DNA of 64,000 nucleotides from Cristatella mucedo (GCA_009760855.2 WPIO01000208.1:113501-177500); one strand, 5' to 3'. Shown: positions 48,928-63,266, counted from the stretch's first letter. The notes: generated by a model not told the origin, from the sequence alone. Numbers and translations are program-made.

Positions 48928-49912
48928 TTTAACGACCACTTCAGCTCCACAATCAAGTCTGCCTACTTTCAGCTACATAATATTGCTAAAGTTTGGGCTG
49001 GTTTAGATAGGGAAACCATATCTAAGTTGGTCCATGCATTTGTGACATCTCCTCTTGACTTCTGTAATCCACTGCTTTCTGGCCTACCGGCATGTGCAAT
49101 CAGGCAATTACAGCTGGTGCAAAACTCTGCAGCTAGGTTTGTCTGTCGTGAGTGTCCCAGTTGCCACATCATACACACCTCTCGCCTACCACACTGGCTA
49201 CCAGTCAAGCAACGCATCGACTTCAAGGTTTTTACTCACTTTTAGGTCTCTTCATTCTCTGGCTTCAGCCTACCTATATGGCACACTAGGTAAGGCGATT
49301 GCTTTCACGACCTCGGTCCCGAGGTCGTGGGTTCGATTCCTGCGGTGGGCGATTCTTTATCGCCACTGCAAGTGGTGGTGATAGCCGTAAAGGCTCTTCT
49401 GTCGCTTTACAATAAGAGGCTGTTTAATCAGCTAGGATTTTTTTTTAGATCTACTCTGCCACCATGCCAAGCATCGTACCACCCGCTATTCGGAATCTAA
49501 CAGTTTACTTATAACACGTACAAACCTCAAATCCTTTGGAGACTGTGCATTTAGTTCGTACGATCCCAAAGCCTGGAACTCACTCCCAATTTGCTTCACG
49601 ACAACCTCTGACTTGACCACATTTAAAAATAAATTAAAAACGCACCTATTTATGACATCATTTAGTGGGTCCCTGTGACTCGCCCTTTATGTGCTTATGC
49701 GTGCTGACATTGTTGCATGCTGCCACTAACCACACTTGCATGCTTACCCTGTGCATATCACGCCCTAACCCTTTTATCCATGTTGTTTATCAAGCATGAT
49801 ATTACTCACCATTCAATCCTGTTTCCTTTGCAGCAAATGTAAGGCACCTTGAAAGAGATCGAGTTCTGAGGGCGCTTTATCAAGGTTATTATTATCATTA
49901 TTATTATTAATT
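48928..49912 (+). mobile_element. LINE family 1, 3' part, interrupted by SINE-A
   Basis: ORF2 C-terminal domain (frame 48856-49245 with PLDFCNPLLSGLP and PHWLPVKQ), interrupted at about 49278, resuming at AGATCTACTCTGCC (49449) and running through the 3' UTR to an (ATT)n tail. The interruption is a SINE-A. Confidence 0.9.
49279..49447 (+). mobile_element. SINE-A nested in LINE family 1
   Basis: GGCACACTAGGTAAGGCG, GACCTCGGTCCCGAGGTCG, GGGTTCGATTCC, GCGGTGGGCGATTCTTTATC, GGCTCTTCTGTCGCTTTAC and TTTAATCAGCTAGG, followed by a T run. It is the cleanest copy of the family and sits inside an older LINE. Confidence 0.9.
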
Positions 49913-50129
49913 ACGAAAGTTATGGCCCCAGTCGCCGCTTCGTCGAGTGCGGATCAGTGCAGCGGCGCAGGGCGCGCATCAGTTGCCAGCTCGAGCACAC
50001 TTTCACTCGCCGCGCACTTGCAGCCGACGGCGGCGCGCGTAATGCTGACGAAAGACGCGGGTCGAGCGCAGCTTGTCCACTGTTCATTAGCGCGACGCTC
50101 GCTGCCTGCTTGCCTGCAGCGTTCTTTAA

Positions 50130-50183
50130 TCTCGGTCTCTCTCTGTCTCTCTCTGTCTCTCTCTGTCTCTCTCTGTCTCTCTG

Positions 50184-50273
<90 letters not shown>
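50130..50273 (+). repeat. (CT)n microsatellite, about 140 bp
   Basis: CTCTGT units, then a pure (CT)n run. The Ser/Ala-rich frame entering it from 49922 is not supported as a gene. Confidence 0.97.
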
Positions 50274-51418
<1,145 letters not shown>

Positions 51419-52756
51419 CAGTCGGCCTAAAGCCGCGTATACGTGGTCCGTCTCGCTTCTGTCCCGCGTGCTGTCGTATTTCTTTCGGGAAGCTTGGACG
51501 GTCGATTTGCCTTTTCAGTTCTGGCTTCATCCAGCCATATTGTCAGCTACGGATAACGGACCCCTTAGCATGCGGTGAACGAGCGGCACGTGACCTCCAT
51601 TGGCGTGACCTCATCGGCCCCTGGGGTCACGTGACATCATGGGCTGCGGCAACCCAGCAAGGGCTGCGCCAGCTCGTCTACGTTTACGTTTGACGCGTGA
51701 CTGCGGAAGGCGTAGGTAAATATGCGACAGTAAGCCTTATGAAAGATAAACCGTCTCCGACGAGGCAAATGCTGCGGCAGACGCCACCTGCTGCGTGCCA
51801 GCAAATTATCGTCGGCGGCTAGCACAACCGAGCGATCCGCTATCCACTCGTGCGACAATGCGGCGATATCAATGTCGGCCATCTTGGCACCGACGCACTT
51901 AAGCACCGACTCACTAAAGCACCAGCGGCTGGCGCTGGTGCGCAGCTCCGCTTCCGTAGCGTCTAAAAGTGGAACACGCCGAGCCGTTTCTCTGCGAACC
52001 CAATGCCAGCGCCGTTAGCCGTAGGCGCCGACGCGAATGCTCGCACTCCCGCCATGTGTTGGCATGTCGGGAAGCTTTTGCGGAGAGAGCGCCAACTGTC
52101 TCGGCGAAAACTATGGAGACACGCATGAGAGGAGAGAGATAGAGAGCGCGCGAGAAAGAGAGAGGAGAGCAAAAGAGTTGTATTAATCGCAATCATGACT
52201 TCTTCCGTTTTGCTGAAACACCTTCAGATACGACCAGTCACCAAATTCCACCTGGACGACGCCGGCTCAGCCAAAAAGCTACGTCAGCTTAGAGTCGCTT
52301 CTGCAGCCGCTCACAGCAGAGCCGCTTAACCGCGGAAACCGCCTGCTGGTGACTCGGCTTTTTTGAGCAAAAACATCGTTCGAACGTGACTAACGGTTAC
52401 AGACAGGTCTCTATCTGTTGCCGATGACACATCTACGGCCACATCCTATTTGGCGATCCCCAATGCTCTCGCGACTGAGCGCCAACGGAAACGCCGTCGA
52501 CTCTGTCACGAGCCGTCTCCTGTCACGAGCGACATGAGCCGCATTTATTACTGCATGCAGCAGCTGCTTGTAATTGATAGCCGTCATCTATAGCCGCTCA
52601 AAGTCCGATCTCCATCGGGAGTGATTTGCGAAACTTCGGCCGCCGCAGGCAGCCGCCGCCCCGCCCCCGTGCAGGAGGCTGTCTGGAGCTTCACAGTCAC
52701 GTGAGCGTGAACGTCCCAGGCCTTGACTCACAGCGAAGCGCTCGCCACTAGCTCGG
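51419..52756. other. unassigned stretch, no gene seen
   Basis: Mixed GC-rich sequence. The minus frames at 51637-52196 have no recognisable domain or clear exon borders. Confidence 0.4.
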
Positions 52757-55135
52757 GTAATAATAATAATAATGCCCTTAATAAAGCATCCTCAGAGAAT
52801 TCTATCTCTTTCTAGGCATTTTACATTTGCTGCAATGGAAACGCGATTGAATGGTGAGCAACATCATGCTTGATAAACAACATGAATGACATGGCTAGGG
52901 ATGACATGCACAGGGTCAGCATACAAATGTGGTTAGTGGCAGCATGCACAGTGTCAGCACGCAAAAGCACATCAAGGACGAATCACAGGCACCCACTAAA
53001 TGCTGTCCTAAATAGGAGAGTCTTTAAGTTCTTTTTAAATTTGGTCAAGTCAGGGGATGTTCTGACGAAAGTCGAGAAGGAGTTCCAGGCTTTGGGATCA
53101 TGCGAACTAAATGCACGGTCTCCAAAGGATTTGAGGTTTTGTTCGAGGTATTGATAAGCTGCTGTATTCCGAAAAGCGGGTGGTATTATGCTTGGCCTGG
53201 TGGGGGAGTATGTCGGAGAGATAGGCTGGAGTCAAAGAATGAAGGGACCTAAAAGTGAGCGACAAAACCTTGAAGTCGATCCGTTGCTTGACTGGTAGCC
53301 AGTGCAGGTCGGCGAGAAGTGGTGTGATGTGGCGACTGCGACACTCACGACAGACAAGCCTAGCTGCAGAGTTTTGCACCAGCTGTAATCGCCTGTCTGC
53401 ACATGGCGGTAGGCCAGCAAGCAGTGCGTTACAGAAGTCAAGACGGGATGTCACAAATGCATTGACCAACTTGGACGTGGTATCTTTATCTAAACAAGCC
53501 CGAATTGTAGCAATGTTGTGTAGCTGAAAGTAGGCAGACTTGATTGTGGAGCTGATGTGGTCGTCTAACGAGAGGTCACTTTGGAACAAGTCACCTAGAT
53601 TTCGAACTGATTCAACATGGGATACGCTGGCAGAGCCGATTTTGAGCGTCAGCCTTTCCAATTTCTGAATCACACTGCTAGTTTTATCATCGTTTAGTTT
53701 AAGAAAATTTGCTGCCATCAATTTGCGGATGTCATCAATACATGCAGCAAGGGCGTTGAGAAAATTCGAGGTGCTCGAAAGCTGGGAGGGATTAAAGCAA
53801 AGGTACAACTGAGTGTCATCCGCATAGAAGTGAAAGCTTAGATTGTGCTTGGCAATCGCATCAGCAAGAGGGAGAGTATAAACCGTGAAAAGAACCGGAC
53901 CTAGCACGTAGCCCCGAGGTACCCCATATTTCAGAGGTACCTCAGATAATCTTTGTCCATTCACGTCAGTACTCTGGAGTCTCCCACTGAGATAGGACTT
54001 GAACCGTTGCAGAGCAGTGCCATTGATGCCCAGGCGAGATGAGAGGCGCTCCAGAAGAACTTTGTGATCGATAGTATAAAAACTGCCGAAAGATCGAGCA
54101 AAACAAGCAGAGACACTCTACCTATGTCTGCATTCCTCAGTAGGTCGTTGTACACCCTAAGCAATGCTGACTCTGTAGAGTGATTAGCTCTAAAGCCAGA
54201 CTGGAACTTACTAGCAAGGTTGGAAGTTTCAATATTTAAGTTCAGCTTGTCCGCCACTACCCGTTCGAGTGTCTTTGATAGGAATGGTAGAAGGGAGACT
54301 GGGCGGTAGTCGCTCAAGTTCTCTTGGTCTAGTGTCGCTTTTTTGAGAAGTGGCCTAACTACAGCTTTTTCGAAAGGTGCTGGGACATGACCTGAGGCTA
54401 ATGAAATATTAATGATGTTAGTTATGCATGGCAGCAGCAGAAACTTCAATCAATTTCAATTTCGATCAAATTCGATCGATGCAACATAGGAGCGTGACAG
54501 TGGGAATAAGGTCCAGAGGACTCGTTGCCAACTTTGATTGGGATATGAACTTCGGGACGAGATTACTAGTGACCTGCTTAAATGTTGACATTCAGGTGAA
54601 GCCAGGAGTCAGGAACAGCATTCTTGTGGGGATGCTGTCATCGTAGGGATGGACTCCCTGCTCTTGTCTATCTTCTGCACAAAGAATCGGGAGAAGCGAT
54701 CGGCTTGATCATCACAAGGATAATAAAGTAAGGAGCTAATCTGGTAGCGGTTGACGAGATGGTTGATCGTTGACATCAGCATTTTTGGATTGTGTATCTG
54801 TGATTCAACAATGTTTTTTTATAGAAACTAGACTTGGCCTTTGCTAGGATCGATTGGTTCGACCTACAGTAGTCTTCATATGCCTGTCGATGAGCAGTCA
54901 GTCCTGATCTTGTGTATGCTTTTTCAAGCTTTCGCTTAGTAGACCTGGCTAGTTTAATCTCTGTGGTAAACCATGGACCGTCTGTGCGAGGGCGCACATT
55001 GCGTTTAGTCAGAGGTGCGAACTCGTTGAGCGTGTCAGCTAGTGTCGTTTTGTAGCTATCTACCAATGATGACAGATCGGAGGGAGGACTGAACAGCAGA
55101 GGCGAAGCAGATATTTTCGCACGGACAGCCGGGTT
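52757..55135 (-). mobile_element. LINE family 1, 2.4-kb copy, decayed
   Basis: The (AAT)n tail at the left is followed by the 3' UTR and ORF2 on the minus strand: the C-terminal domain and RT with FYADDTQLYL (53964-53107), the RT start with NYRPVS-like [10 protein letters not shown] (54449-53961), and the pre-RT part (55135-54776). Frame breaks fall near 53960 (changed D-loop region, 'VFILSITKF') and across 54450-54780. It is the second most complete copy and lacks the endonuclease. Confidence 0.9.
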
Positions 55136-55182
55136 GCAGCTTGAGCAGCTTGAACTTTGCCTTGCAGACCACGCGGACTGAT

Positions 55183-55290
55183 AATAGTAATAATAATGAT
55201 ACATTTGATAAAGCGCCCTCACAGAACTCAATCGCTTTCTAGGTGCTTTACATTTACTGTAAAGGAAACACGATCGAATGGTGAGCGTTA
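55183..55290 (-). mobile_element. LINE family 1, terminal stub
   Basis: AATAATAATGATAC, then GATAAAGCGCCCTCACAGAA and CTTTCTAGGTGCTTTACATT. About 100 bp, inserted next to the 5' end of the larger copy. Confidence 0.85.
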
Positions 55291-55618
55291 ATCGAATAGT
55301 GAGCTGTTACATCTGCTGCTGCTACGCCTGCTTCATCCGCTGTGCCTGCTTCGCCTGCTTATAAATCTCCTTTTACTACAAATTCAGAATCTTTCCTAAG
55401 ATAATTCTTACCAGAAAAAGTTTGCTGTTTCCAAAGCATTAACAGTACTTCCAAGGTTTAGTATTTAATTTTCTTCTAGGTCCAATGTTCCCTGCATATC
55501 TAAGAATCTCCTTGTTAGCATTTTATCCTATTGCTAAATAAAAATAAACGGTTAAGCTTATCTGCTTATTAGATAATGTTGGTCCTACTTTGAAAAATGT
55601 ACTGTCTATAGTTTTTTA

Positions 55619-55800
55619 TTATAATAATAATAATGCACTTGGTAAAGCGCCCTTAGAGAACTCAATCTCTTTCTAGGCGCTTTACATTTGCTGCAAAGGA
55701 AGACGGGATTGAATGGTGAGTAATATCATGCTTGATAAGCAACATGACTAACATGGTTAAGGGTGACATGCACAGGGTCAGCACGCAAGTGTGGTTTAGC
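55619..55800 (-). mobile_element. LINE family 1, 3' end
   Basis: An (AAT)n tail, then AAAGCGCCCTTAGAGAACTC, CTTTCTAGGCGCTTTACATT and GGGTGACATGCACAGGGTCA. 5'-truncated. Confidence 0.88.
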
Positions 55801-56278
55801 GTTGTCGTCGGGGCATCGACTTCAGTCAATGTTCCAATCGCAGAGCCGGCTATGACGTCAGCAAAACGCCAGCAAATGCCTGGAAAACCTTTCATTAAAC
55901 TCAGAAGGAGTTGAGCTGGCCGGGCAAGTTGAAAACGGATATTCAGTCTTTTTATTTTAGCCATCACCAACTGGGTATCGGCGAATGTATCTCATACTCT
56001 TATTTCGTCACTTTTCCTCCGTTGACCCACCTGTAGCTTCACCTGTCGATGGTGTCAACTAGGAATTCACCCATAGCCGTCTTTCAATCGTCGGCCTTCA
56101 ATCCTAGGCCTAAATTCTATGGCCTCTAACTCCAACGAATCCACACATCACCCGGTGGCTGCTGTGCCCCTATATAAAAAGTCTCCTAATAATAATCGAA
56201 CCCATGTCAAGGTGCGATTTCGTCAAAATGGCATCAGAAGCACTATATACGACGACCGAGAGTATTAGTTATTATATT

Positions 56279-56632
56279 TGTGCTCCCAAAGCCTGGAACT
56301 CCCTCCCGACTTGCGTCAGAACATCCCCTGACCTGACCACATTTAAAAGGAACTTAAAAACACACCTATTTAGGACAGCATTTAGTGGGTCCCTGTGATT
56401 CGTTCTTCACGTGCTTATGCGTGCTGACACTGTGCATGCTGCCACTAACTACATTTGCATGCAGACCCTGTGCATGTCACCCCTAACCATGGTAATCATT
56501 TTGTTTGTTTTTCAAGCATGATTTTACTTACCATTTAATTGCATTTCCCTTTGCAGCAAATGTAAAGCACCTAGAAAGAGATTAAGTTCTCCGAGGGCGC
56601 TTTATCAAGTACATTATTATTATTATTATTAG
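56279..56632 (+). mobile_element. LINE family 1, 3' end
   Basis: Starts in the ORF2 C-terminus (APKAWNSLPTCVRTSPDLTT) and ends with GAGGGCGCTTTATCAAG and an (ATT)n tail. 5'-truncated and well preserved. Confidence 0.9.
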
Positions 56633-57153
56633 TCACAACTTCTGATTTGTGAAGACTTTCTGCAGGATTGCACATCAAGCAGTCAGCTGTTTTTCGTATC
56701 AAGCGAAGCACTGGCTGGAAAACGTGCACTGTTGGCCTTAATTCATATCATAGAATTCTAATATATTTCCACCAGATATAACTTACATCGTCTGATTGTA
56801 TGAGGGGGTCTGCCTCTGGCAAGTGAGTCGTATGGCAGAAAAAATTGCAGCACGAATAAAGAATCATTACCGTATTCCACACACGATCTTCTACCGCAAC
56901 ACAAATTGCAGGGGATATTGAAATGAGACAACAGATATTCTTCAAAATCAGGAATACGATGATAACTTAAGGCAGGTTTTATAAATAGACTGGATCTAAT
57001 GCCTAATCATACTATTTATCTCTGACCTGGTTTCGACCACGCAGATTATCTATTTCAAGCATGATAACTTATTTTCAGGTTCTTTCATTCCCTTTTCTGG
57101 CTTATGTAAAATGCGAATGTACTATGACTTCACACCGTACCAACCGCTCTTTA
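56633..57153. other. unassigned stretch, no gene seen
   Basis: AT-rich sequence with only short frames and no recognisable feature. Confidence 0.45.
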
Positions 57154-58130
57154 CAATAATAATAATGACAATAAAAATTATATCAATAATGATAATAATA
57201 ATTATAAATTTGTATGGCTCCTTCTAAGAGCTTAATTTCTTTCAAGGCTCGTTACATATGCTTCAAAGAAAGAAAGATTGTACGGTTCATAATCCTTCTC
57301 ACTGACAACGAGCATAACATGGCTAGAAGTGACATGCACAGGTCAGCATGAAAATACAGTTAGTGGAAGCATGAACATTTTCAACACACATGAGCACATA
57401 AAGGGCTAATCACGTGCACCTACTAAATGCAGCGATATATGGATGCATTTAGCTTGTTTTCAAGTGTTGTCAAGTTAGGGGTATCGTGATGTCAGTTGGG
57501 AGTGAGTTCCAGGCTTGGAAGCATACGAACTAAAGGCAGGGTCTACATAGGATTTGAATTTCATACGAAGCAAAACTAAGCGACTAGATTCCAGATAAGC
57601 GGGTGGTATGCTGCCTAGACTGGTGGGGAGTAGATCTAATAGGTAGGCTGGAGCCACAGAATGAAGAGACCTAAAAGTGAGTGGCAGGACCCCGAAGTCG
57701 ATGCGTTGCTTGACTGGGAGCCAGTGCAAGTCTGAGGAGTGTGATGTGATAATTTCGACGCTCGCGTCAGACAATTCTAGCTGCAGAGTTTTTCGCAAGG
57801 TATAAGCGCTTGATTGCACAGGCCAGTAGGCCAGAAAGCACTGACTTACAGATGTGAGATGGGATGTCACTAAACAATTTAGATGTAGTATCCCTATCCA
57901 AGCAAGCCCAAATTTTAGCAATGTTATATAGCTGAAAGTAGGCAGACTTGACTGCGGAGCTGATGTGGTCTTCTAATGATATGCCATTATAGAAACAGGA
58001 CACCTAGATTGTGTACAGATTCAACAGGAGATATGCTGGCAGAACCGATTGTGAACGTTAACCTTTTTAGCTTCCGAATAACTGTTGGTTCGCTTGTAGC
58101 TAGTAGATTGTTTTGAACGTCATTCAAAGG
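57154..58130 (-). mobile_element. LINE family 1, older diverged copy
   Basis: The tail (AATAATGAC..AATAATAATTATAAA) is followed by diverged 3' UTR and a C-terminal ORF2 remnant on the minus strand (HWLPVKQRIDF, LTFRSLHSVAPAYLLDLL). It has more substitutions than the other copies. Confidence 0.82.
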
Positions 58131-58674
58131 TTACGATACTGTGGCCGCACGGGTGGAAGATTGAAGTAAATTCACGAAAATAGCATTCCTCACATGCACA
58201 GCTTTCAGAAACGTTTAAGCTGTCCGAGAGTAGAGCGAAGGTGATGACGTTAAGACAATCATTGTGCCAGGAGCGCTGCAAATTTTTTGCGTCACCAGCA
58301 TGCATCTCTTTCCAGCTTTCCACCATAGGCGTCTCGGCGCCTCTCGGCTCGTTGGCTTGTCCCGATGAAGGCTGAGGAAGGTGGGAAAGCGAGCTCGGTT
58401 GCACGCTGCAGAGCCGGACAGAGGCTCGGCGGCCTCGAAGGCAGAGGACAGAAGACGGTGACTCTCTTTTTCTTTTCGGTGCCCGCTTAGACTAAAGTGG
58501 TCATGGCCAATAGCACTGCTTTCTTGTGGCCCTGCTCAGAGTGCCAATCCGCAGAGATCACCATTGGTTCGCTGAGAGTATAACTTCAAGAAGTATGGCT
58601 CGCTGAGAGTATAGAAGTGAGAATGTTCGTCCAGATCCTTCGCCGTCCAATTTCAATTTAATACTGGACGAACT

Positions 58675-58992
58675 CGTTTTCGGTCAGTGGAACTGTCGAA
58701 CGCGCTTTTGTTTTTACTTAAATTAATAGGATATGAACTCCGGTATTCATGATCGAGAACAGATGCCTGACATGCGTAAAAAATGCTGCTGCCATGGGCT
58801 CGGCACAATGCACCATCGCATGAAGATGAGATCATAGCAGTATCTTTTCTATAACAGGCAGCGTATGGACCATGTATGATCAGCGAACTCGGTAGAAAAT
58901 ATGGATTCGAATCTTTCCTAACCAAAGAGCCTGAGTTCATGTGTAGCTCAGATCTGAATGGTTTCGCTGCTGTCGCATTGTAGACTCCACAT
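58675..58992 (+). repeat. dispersed repeat R2, copy 2
   Basis: The counterpart of 23372-23690, in the same orientation. Class unknown. Confidence 0.65.
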
Positions 58993-59797
58993 TTAGGACT
59001 ATGTCTGAGGACGGTTGCGATTCGGTGAGCAAGATAGTGGCAGATAGAACTTTGTGAGTTATGGGTAACTCACAAGGAACATGAAATATGTGGAGCACCA
59101 CTAATGACGAGCCGGATGCGGCTGAGCTGCCAACCTGTCATGGCCGGGAAACGAGCTGCGGCCTATTATTCAAGGACCGGCTAAGAGCTTCGCAATGACT
59201 ATGAGAAAGACCATCACATACCTCAAGGCGGACGTTGAGGATTACCGCCAAGTCGTTTCCCTCCTACGATAGATGCTGGCGGCGATTGGCTGCAAGCTGC
59301 AGGAGCATGACTCGTGAATGCCAACTGCTGTGCCCCAAGCTATGCGAAACTAGATTTATCTCCACTGCCCACAACAGTCGACGAACGCTGTATTCAACTC
59401 GCAGCATCTTATATTAGCAAAGCCCTGGACATAATCTCTCGCACGTGTGATTTAGCCAAAGTTCCAAGCTGTAGGTGCGACTGTGCCTTGCTCCAACGAG
59501 TCAGTCTGACTGGAAAACGGCTCGAGATGAACCAGCGATGCCGTGCTGCTGCTGCTGCAGCTAACTGCTGCAGCTGCAGCACCGCATCGTAGATGCACCA
59601 GTGGCAACGCTTCACCAAGACTTGATTCTTGGTGCACATTGCACCGCGGGAGCCTTTCGCAGCAACAAGGAGTCGCTTGCGAAGCTTACGTGCGCTGGTT
59701 CGAGTGGAAGCTCGACAATCGGAGGAGGGAGACCATCAGATCAGCTCTCGACTTTCGAAGTCTAACCACTACTGTCGGAGCGGCTAGGCGACGCAGA
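58993..59797. other. unassigned stretch, no gene seen
   Basis: Short frames only. It contains a GCTGCTGCTGCTGCAGC / CTGCTGCAGCTGCAGC palindromic cluster at about 59546-59582 and a small hairpin, CACCAAG..CTTGGTG, at about 59613-59634. Confidence 0.4.
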
Positions 59798-59928
59798 ACG
59801 TAGGCACGCTGAGCCGCCTTAGGCTGTGAGTGTGCTACACAAAACTCTCCTGCGTAACACCCACGTGGTCTTTATGACTTTGTGGAGTTGTAGACGGAGA
59901 TACATTAAATTACATTGCATTACATTTT
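59798..59928 (+). mobile_element. LINE family 2, 3' terminal stub
   Basis: CCGCCTTAGGCTGTGAGTG, CTCTCCTGCGTAACACCCA, a GTAGACGGAGATACATTAAA-type end and CATTA-like units. About 130 bp. Confidence 0.88.
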
Positions 59929-61909
59929 CCGCGGGAATGGTCTTACTTCTCCAAATTTGGGAAGAACAATTTTTCTGGCTCTGAAAAGCCTCTGCTATCA
60001 GGGAAGAATAGGCGGTGCATGCGGTTCCAGAAACTGGGAAACGCTTCTCAAAACCTTTTCAATTGCAGTGTAACTCGGAGTGCCGTCGAGTACGGGATGG
60101 GGAGGCACCCACGAAGGAGCAGATGCCATAATGTGCAGAACGTTTCAATGCTGCTCTTGGGGGGGCTTTAAACTTTAACCTAAATAAACCTTTATCGGCG
60201 ACATTTGCCAGCTTCCTGTATTGACGAACCGTAGCATCTGCAGCCACAACGATTGAACCGGCGACCGCGGCAGCTACTGAGCTGCCAGAATTATACAAGC
60301 ATAGTCAGAGCGCCACATCGCCACACTTGGCCAAAAAGGGTAGCAGCAACGACCGCTCGACACGCAGCAGCCGTTGCAAGTCTGCCTGCACTCTGCGAGC
60401 CGGGCAGTACGTTCGAGTCACGCGGCGTCAATTCAATACTGCTTTCTGCAAGTGGATATAAGAGCTCATATGGCTATTCGGCTGCTGTATACGCAAGGCT
60501 TCAGAATTAACTGGTCTGTAGTTGCGTACAGCAGAGACTAATATAAACGCCGACGAAGGTGTGTGAGAGATGTTTGAAGTGCGAACGAAATGATGAGAAA
60601 GGCTGAAAGAGAAACAGACAGATATGAAGGAGGGACGAGATGGGCTGAAGCATTGAGATAAAGACTGAGCGAACGTCCGTTCTCGAACCTGCAATGTTCT
60701 GGAAAACAAAGCATCAAAAGGTCCGCCTCAAGAAAGAAACGGGTAGCGGCAGAAGACAGTTTAAGTATGAAGAAGATCCCCGATCTTCGATTATCAATCG
60801 AGAGCCAATAGCCATCGTACAACTGATCAAAATGTGTAGATGTTTTATGATAATAAATGCAAGCAACTCCCAACTGCAGCACCTTCACCCGAACAGAAAA
60901 CATTGGCACACCGGCCCGAGCGCCCCGAACAATGCCACATAGAAGCAAAGCAAGAACAGAATAACATTCAAAAACTGTAAGAATTCAGAAAATGTGTAAG
61001 ACATTGGAGCCCGCGGGAAACTAGAATGGTTGTATAACGAGGTCTAATATCTGCGGTACCAGTACGGTCTAATATGTGGGATTAATGTGGGATTGAATCC
61101 ACCTTTAGAGTGAGCTGCCAGGTTCAAGGATTACAAACGAGTTAGTCGGGGGGGGGGGCTTCCACCCCCCCCCCGACAGGGCTACGCCCCAATCGCAGCT
61201 CTCGTAACTGTGCGAGTCCTTGCTGACACGCGAACAGTACTGGTGAAGCACCAAATGCGACTGTCAGTTGCGTCGCCAAAGTTCGCAGATAAGCCGACAG
61301 TAGCTGGACACAGCGGCATCGTAGAGCGGCCATACATTAGAAGAAAATATCCACATCTATTTAGCATATCCAAAGCTCATATCCATAGCGTAGAGAAGTC
61401 ATTTCGACAACGCCAAAGGCTGCAGGCACCCAGCAGTGGCCATGGCGTACAGCAGCTCGCCTACGCCGCGCAGAGTATCACCCGAGCACTACCTGACCTG
61501 AGATGGGGAGCCCAACTGCAGCCTACCAGCAAAACGTTGAGCTCGACAGCTGTCTGCTCAAAGACTTGAGCTCAGCTCGAGTTCAACTTCTAAAGCGAAA
61601 CTGGCTGCCTAGAAGGTGGCTTCGGCTTTTGGGCAGCCTAACCATGGATCGTCGCACGAACGGCTCCAAGCGGCTGCATGCCGGAACCGCGAATAGTTAA
61701 TGTCTCGGCACTCAGAAATCTGGCTGAATTTGATGAAAAACGCGCCGTCATTTCCATCGCGTGTGGCGCACGAAGACTTCCGGGTCAGCTTGGCGTTCCC
61801 CGAGCGGGATAATCCAGTCTCTTTCCAAGAAGACGTGTAGAAAAAGGCAGACTGCAGCCGGGTGGGTGGGAGTGCCTCGTCGGATGCGGAGGTTCGGACT
61901 CTCCTTAAA
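59929..61909. other. unassigned stretch, no supported gene
   Basis: Frames at 60253-60510, 60538-60948 (minus) and 61210-61569 have no recognisable domains. A G11/C10 foldback lies at 61145-61177: GTC plus the G run, a 7-nt loop, the C run plus GAC. A 35-bp segment near 60062 (TTGCAGTGTAACTCGG.GTG) also occurs near 25170. Confidence 0.45.
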
Positions 61910-62010
61910 GTAGTAATAATAATGCATTTTTTAGAGTGCCCTCAGTGAATTCAATTGAATTCAATCTATTTCTAGGCACTTTGCATTTGCTTCAAAGGAA
62001 GCAAGATCTA
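61910..62010 (-). mobile_element. LINE family 1, terminal stub
   Basis: TAGTAATAATAATGC, then GTGCCCTCAGTGAATTCAAT with a small internal duplication of TCAATTGAAT, then TTCTAGGCACTTTGCATTTG. Diverged. Confidence 0.8.
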
Positions 62011-63266
62011 CGGTTAGTGGTAGCGTGAAAATTGGTCACCGTACGAGCTCTGCCGCTCCTCCACCGCTTCGCTTTCTGTCGGCGTGCTGAGTGGAACTCT
62101 TGTTTCTAGGAGGCGGAGGCTAGCGGCCCTTTTTGAAGTGGCAAGCTTATCTCTGTGGCGGAGGACCTGGCCCGCGAGGCCGCACCGGGGGCTGCATGAC
62201 GTCTGCTCGGAGAGCGACGCTCGTGCGACAGTGGGCAGCTTTGGGCGACCGGGATGGTCTCTCGGCTCAAAGCTGTACTAAAGCGTATCGGCGAACGAGT
62301 TGTCTTTTCGGTAGCCTGCTCTGTCTCACGGACACCATTCGCGGCGTCGGCGCCAAGGTAGAGTCGCTCCCGCTAATTTGGCGGCTAGAAATCGTACAGC
62401 CGACCCTTCGCTCGTGAGCGGCGTAGTTTTCCTCTCTGGCGGCTGAGGAGCTCAGGACGCTTAGCGAGCCGAGCCAGTGCAGCAGACGATCGCCTGGCAC
62501 CGCAGAGCTCAGACGCCGGGCCGTCGCAGACGCCTTCGGCTACCCGCAGCCTCTCGCGCGCGGCATCCGCGGTGCATCGGAGCGAGCGCGCTGCCTCGTG
62601 CGGTGCGCCGGCGCGAAATCGCGAGAAGTCTCTGCGAGTATTGCTGCCGCCGCGCGGCGATCGTCGCACGGCTCGCGCCGGCACTCGAGCCAGCGAGCAG
62701 CGATGGCCGCCCGCTGGAAGCGGAAGCGAAAACAGTGCTCAGAAGCCGTCTGCTCTGCTGGGTTCGCTCGCGTTCCCAGCGTACGCTCGGCAGCCAGCTC
62801 CGCAATAGTAATAGTAATAATAATAATAATAATAGCGTCTTCAGAGCACTCAATCTCTTTCTAGGTGCTTTACATTTTGGCTGCAAGATGGCGCCATAGT
62901 TATCAGCACCGCACCTACGCACCGGCGGCGGCGGCAGGGGCGGCAGCGGCGGCGGTGGCGGCGGCGGTCAGGTAGCAAAGCAACCGACGGGGGAACGGCG
63001 GCCGCGGAAGAACGCTGCAGAAAGAACGCGCGCGCGCTGACAGAGTCGCGCTCGAGGCCGGCGCGGCCCGACGGGTTGCGTATGCGCGGCGTGGCGCGAA
63101 TGCGAAGCGTAGCGCGGCTGAACGCGCAGGGGCCGATCTCGGGAGAGATTTACGCCGAACGGAGCGGAAGCAGCGCCGCCGCCGCCGCCGCGCTGCGATA
63201 TCGGGACGTAGCAGCCACAGCAGGCGGTGCAAGATGGCCGGCGAGCGAGCCGAGAGACGGCTTTTA
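62011..63266. other. CpG-rich upstream region of the right-edge gene
   Basis: GC- and CpG-rich sequence with overlapping frames on all strands, consistent with upstream or promoter-proximal DNA. No supported coding exon. A LINE stub at 62806-62890 interrupts it. Confidence 0.4.
62806..62890 (-). mobile_element. LINE family 1, terminal stub
   Basis: An (AAT)n tail, then CGTCTTCAGAGCACTCAATC and TTTCTAGGTGCTTTACATTT. About 85 bp, inserted about 0.9 kb upstream of the right-edge TATA box. Confidence 0.85.
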
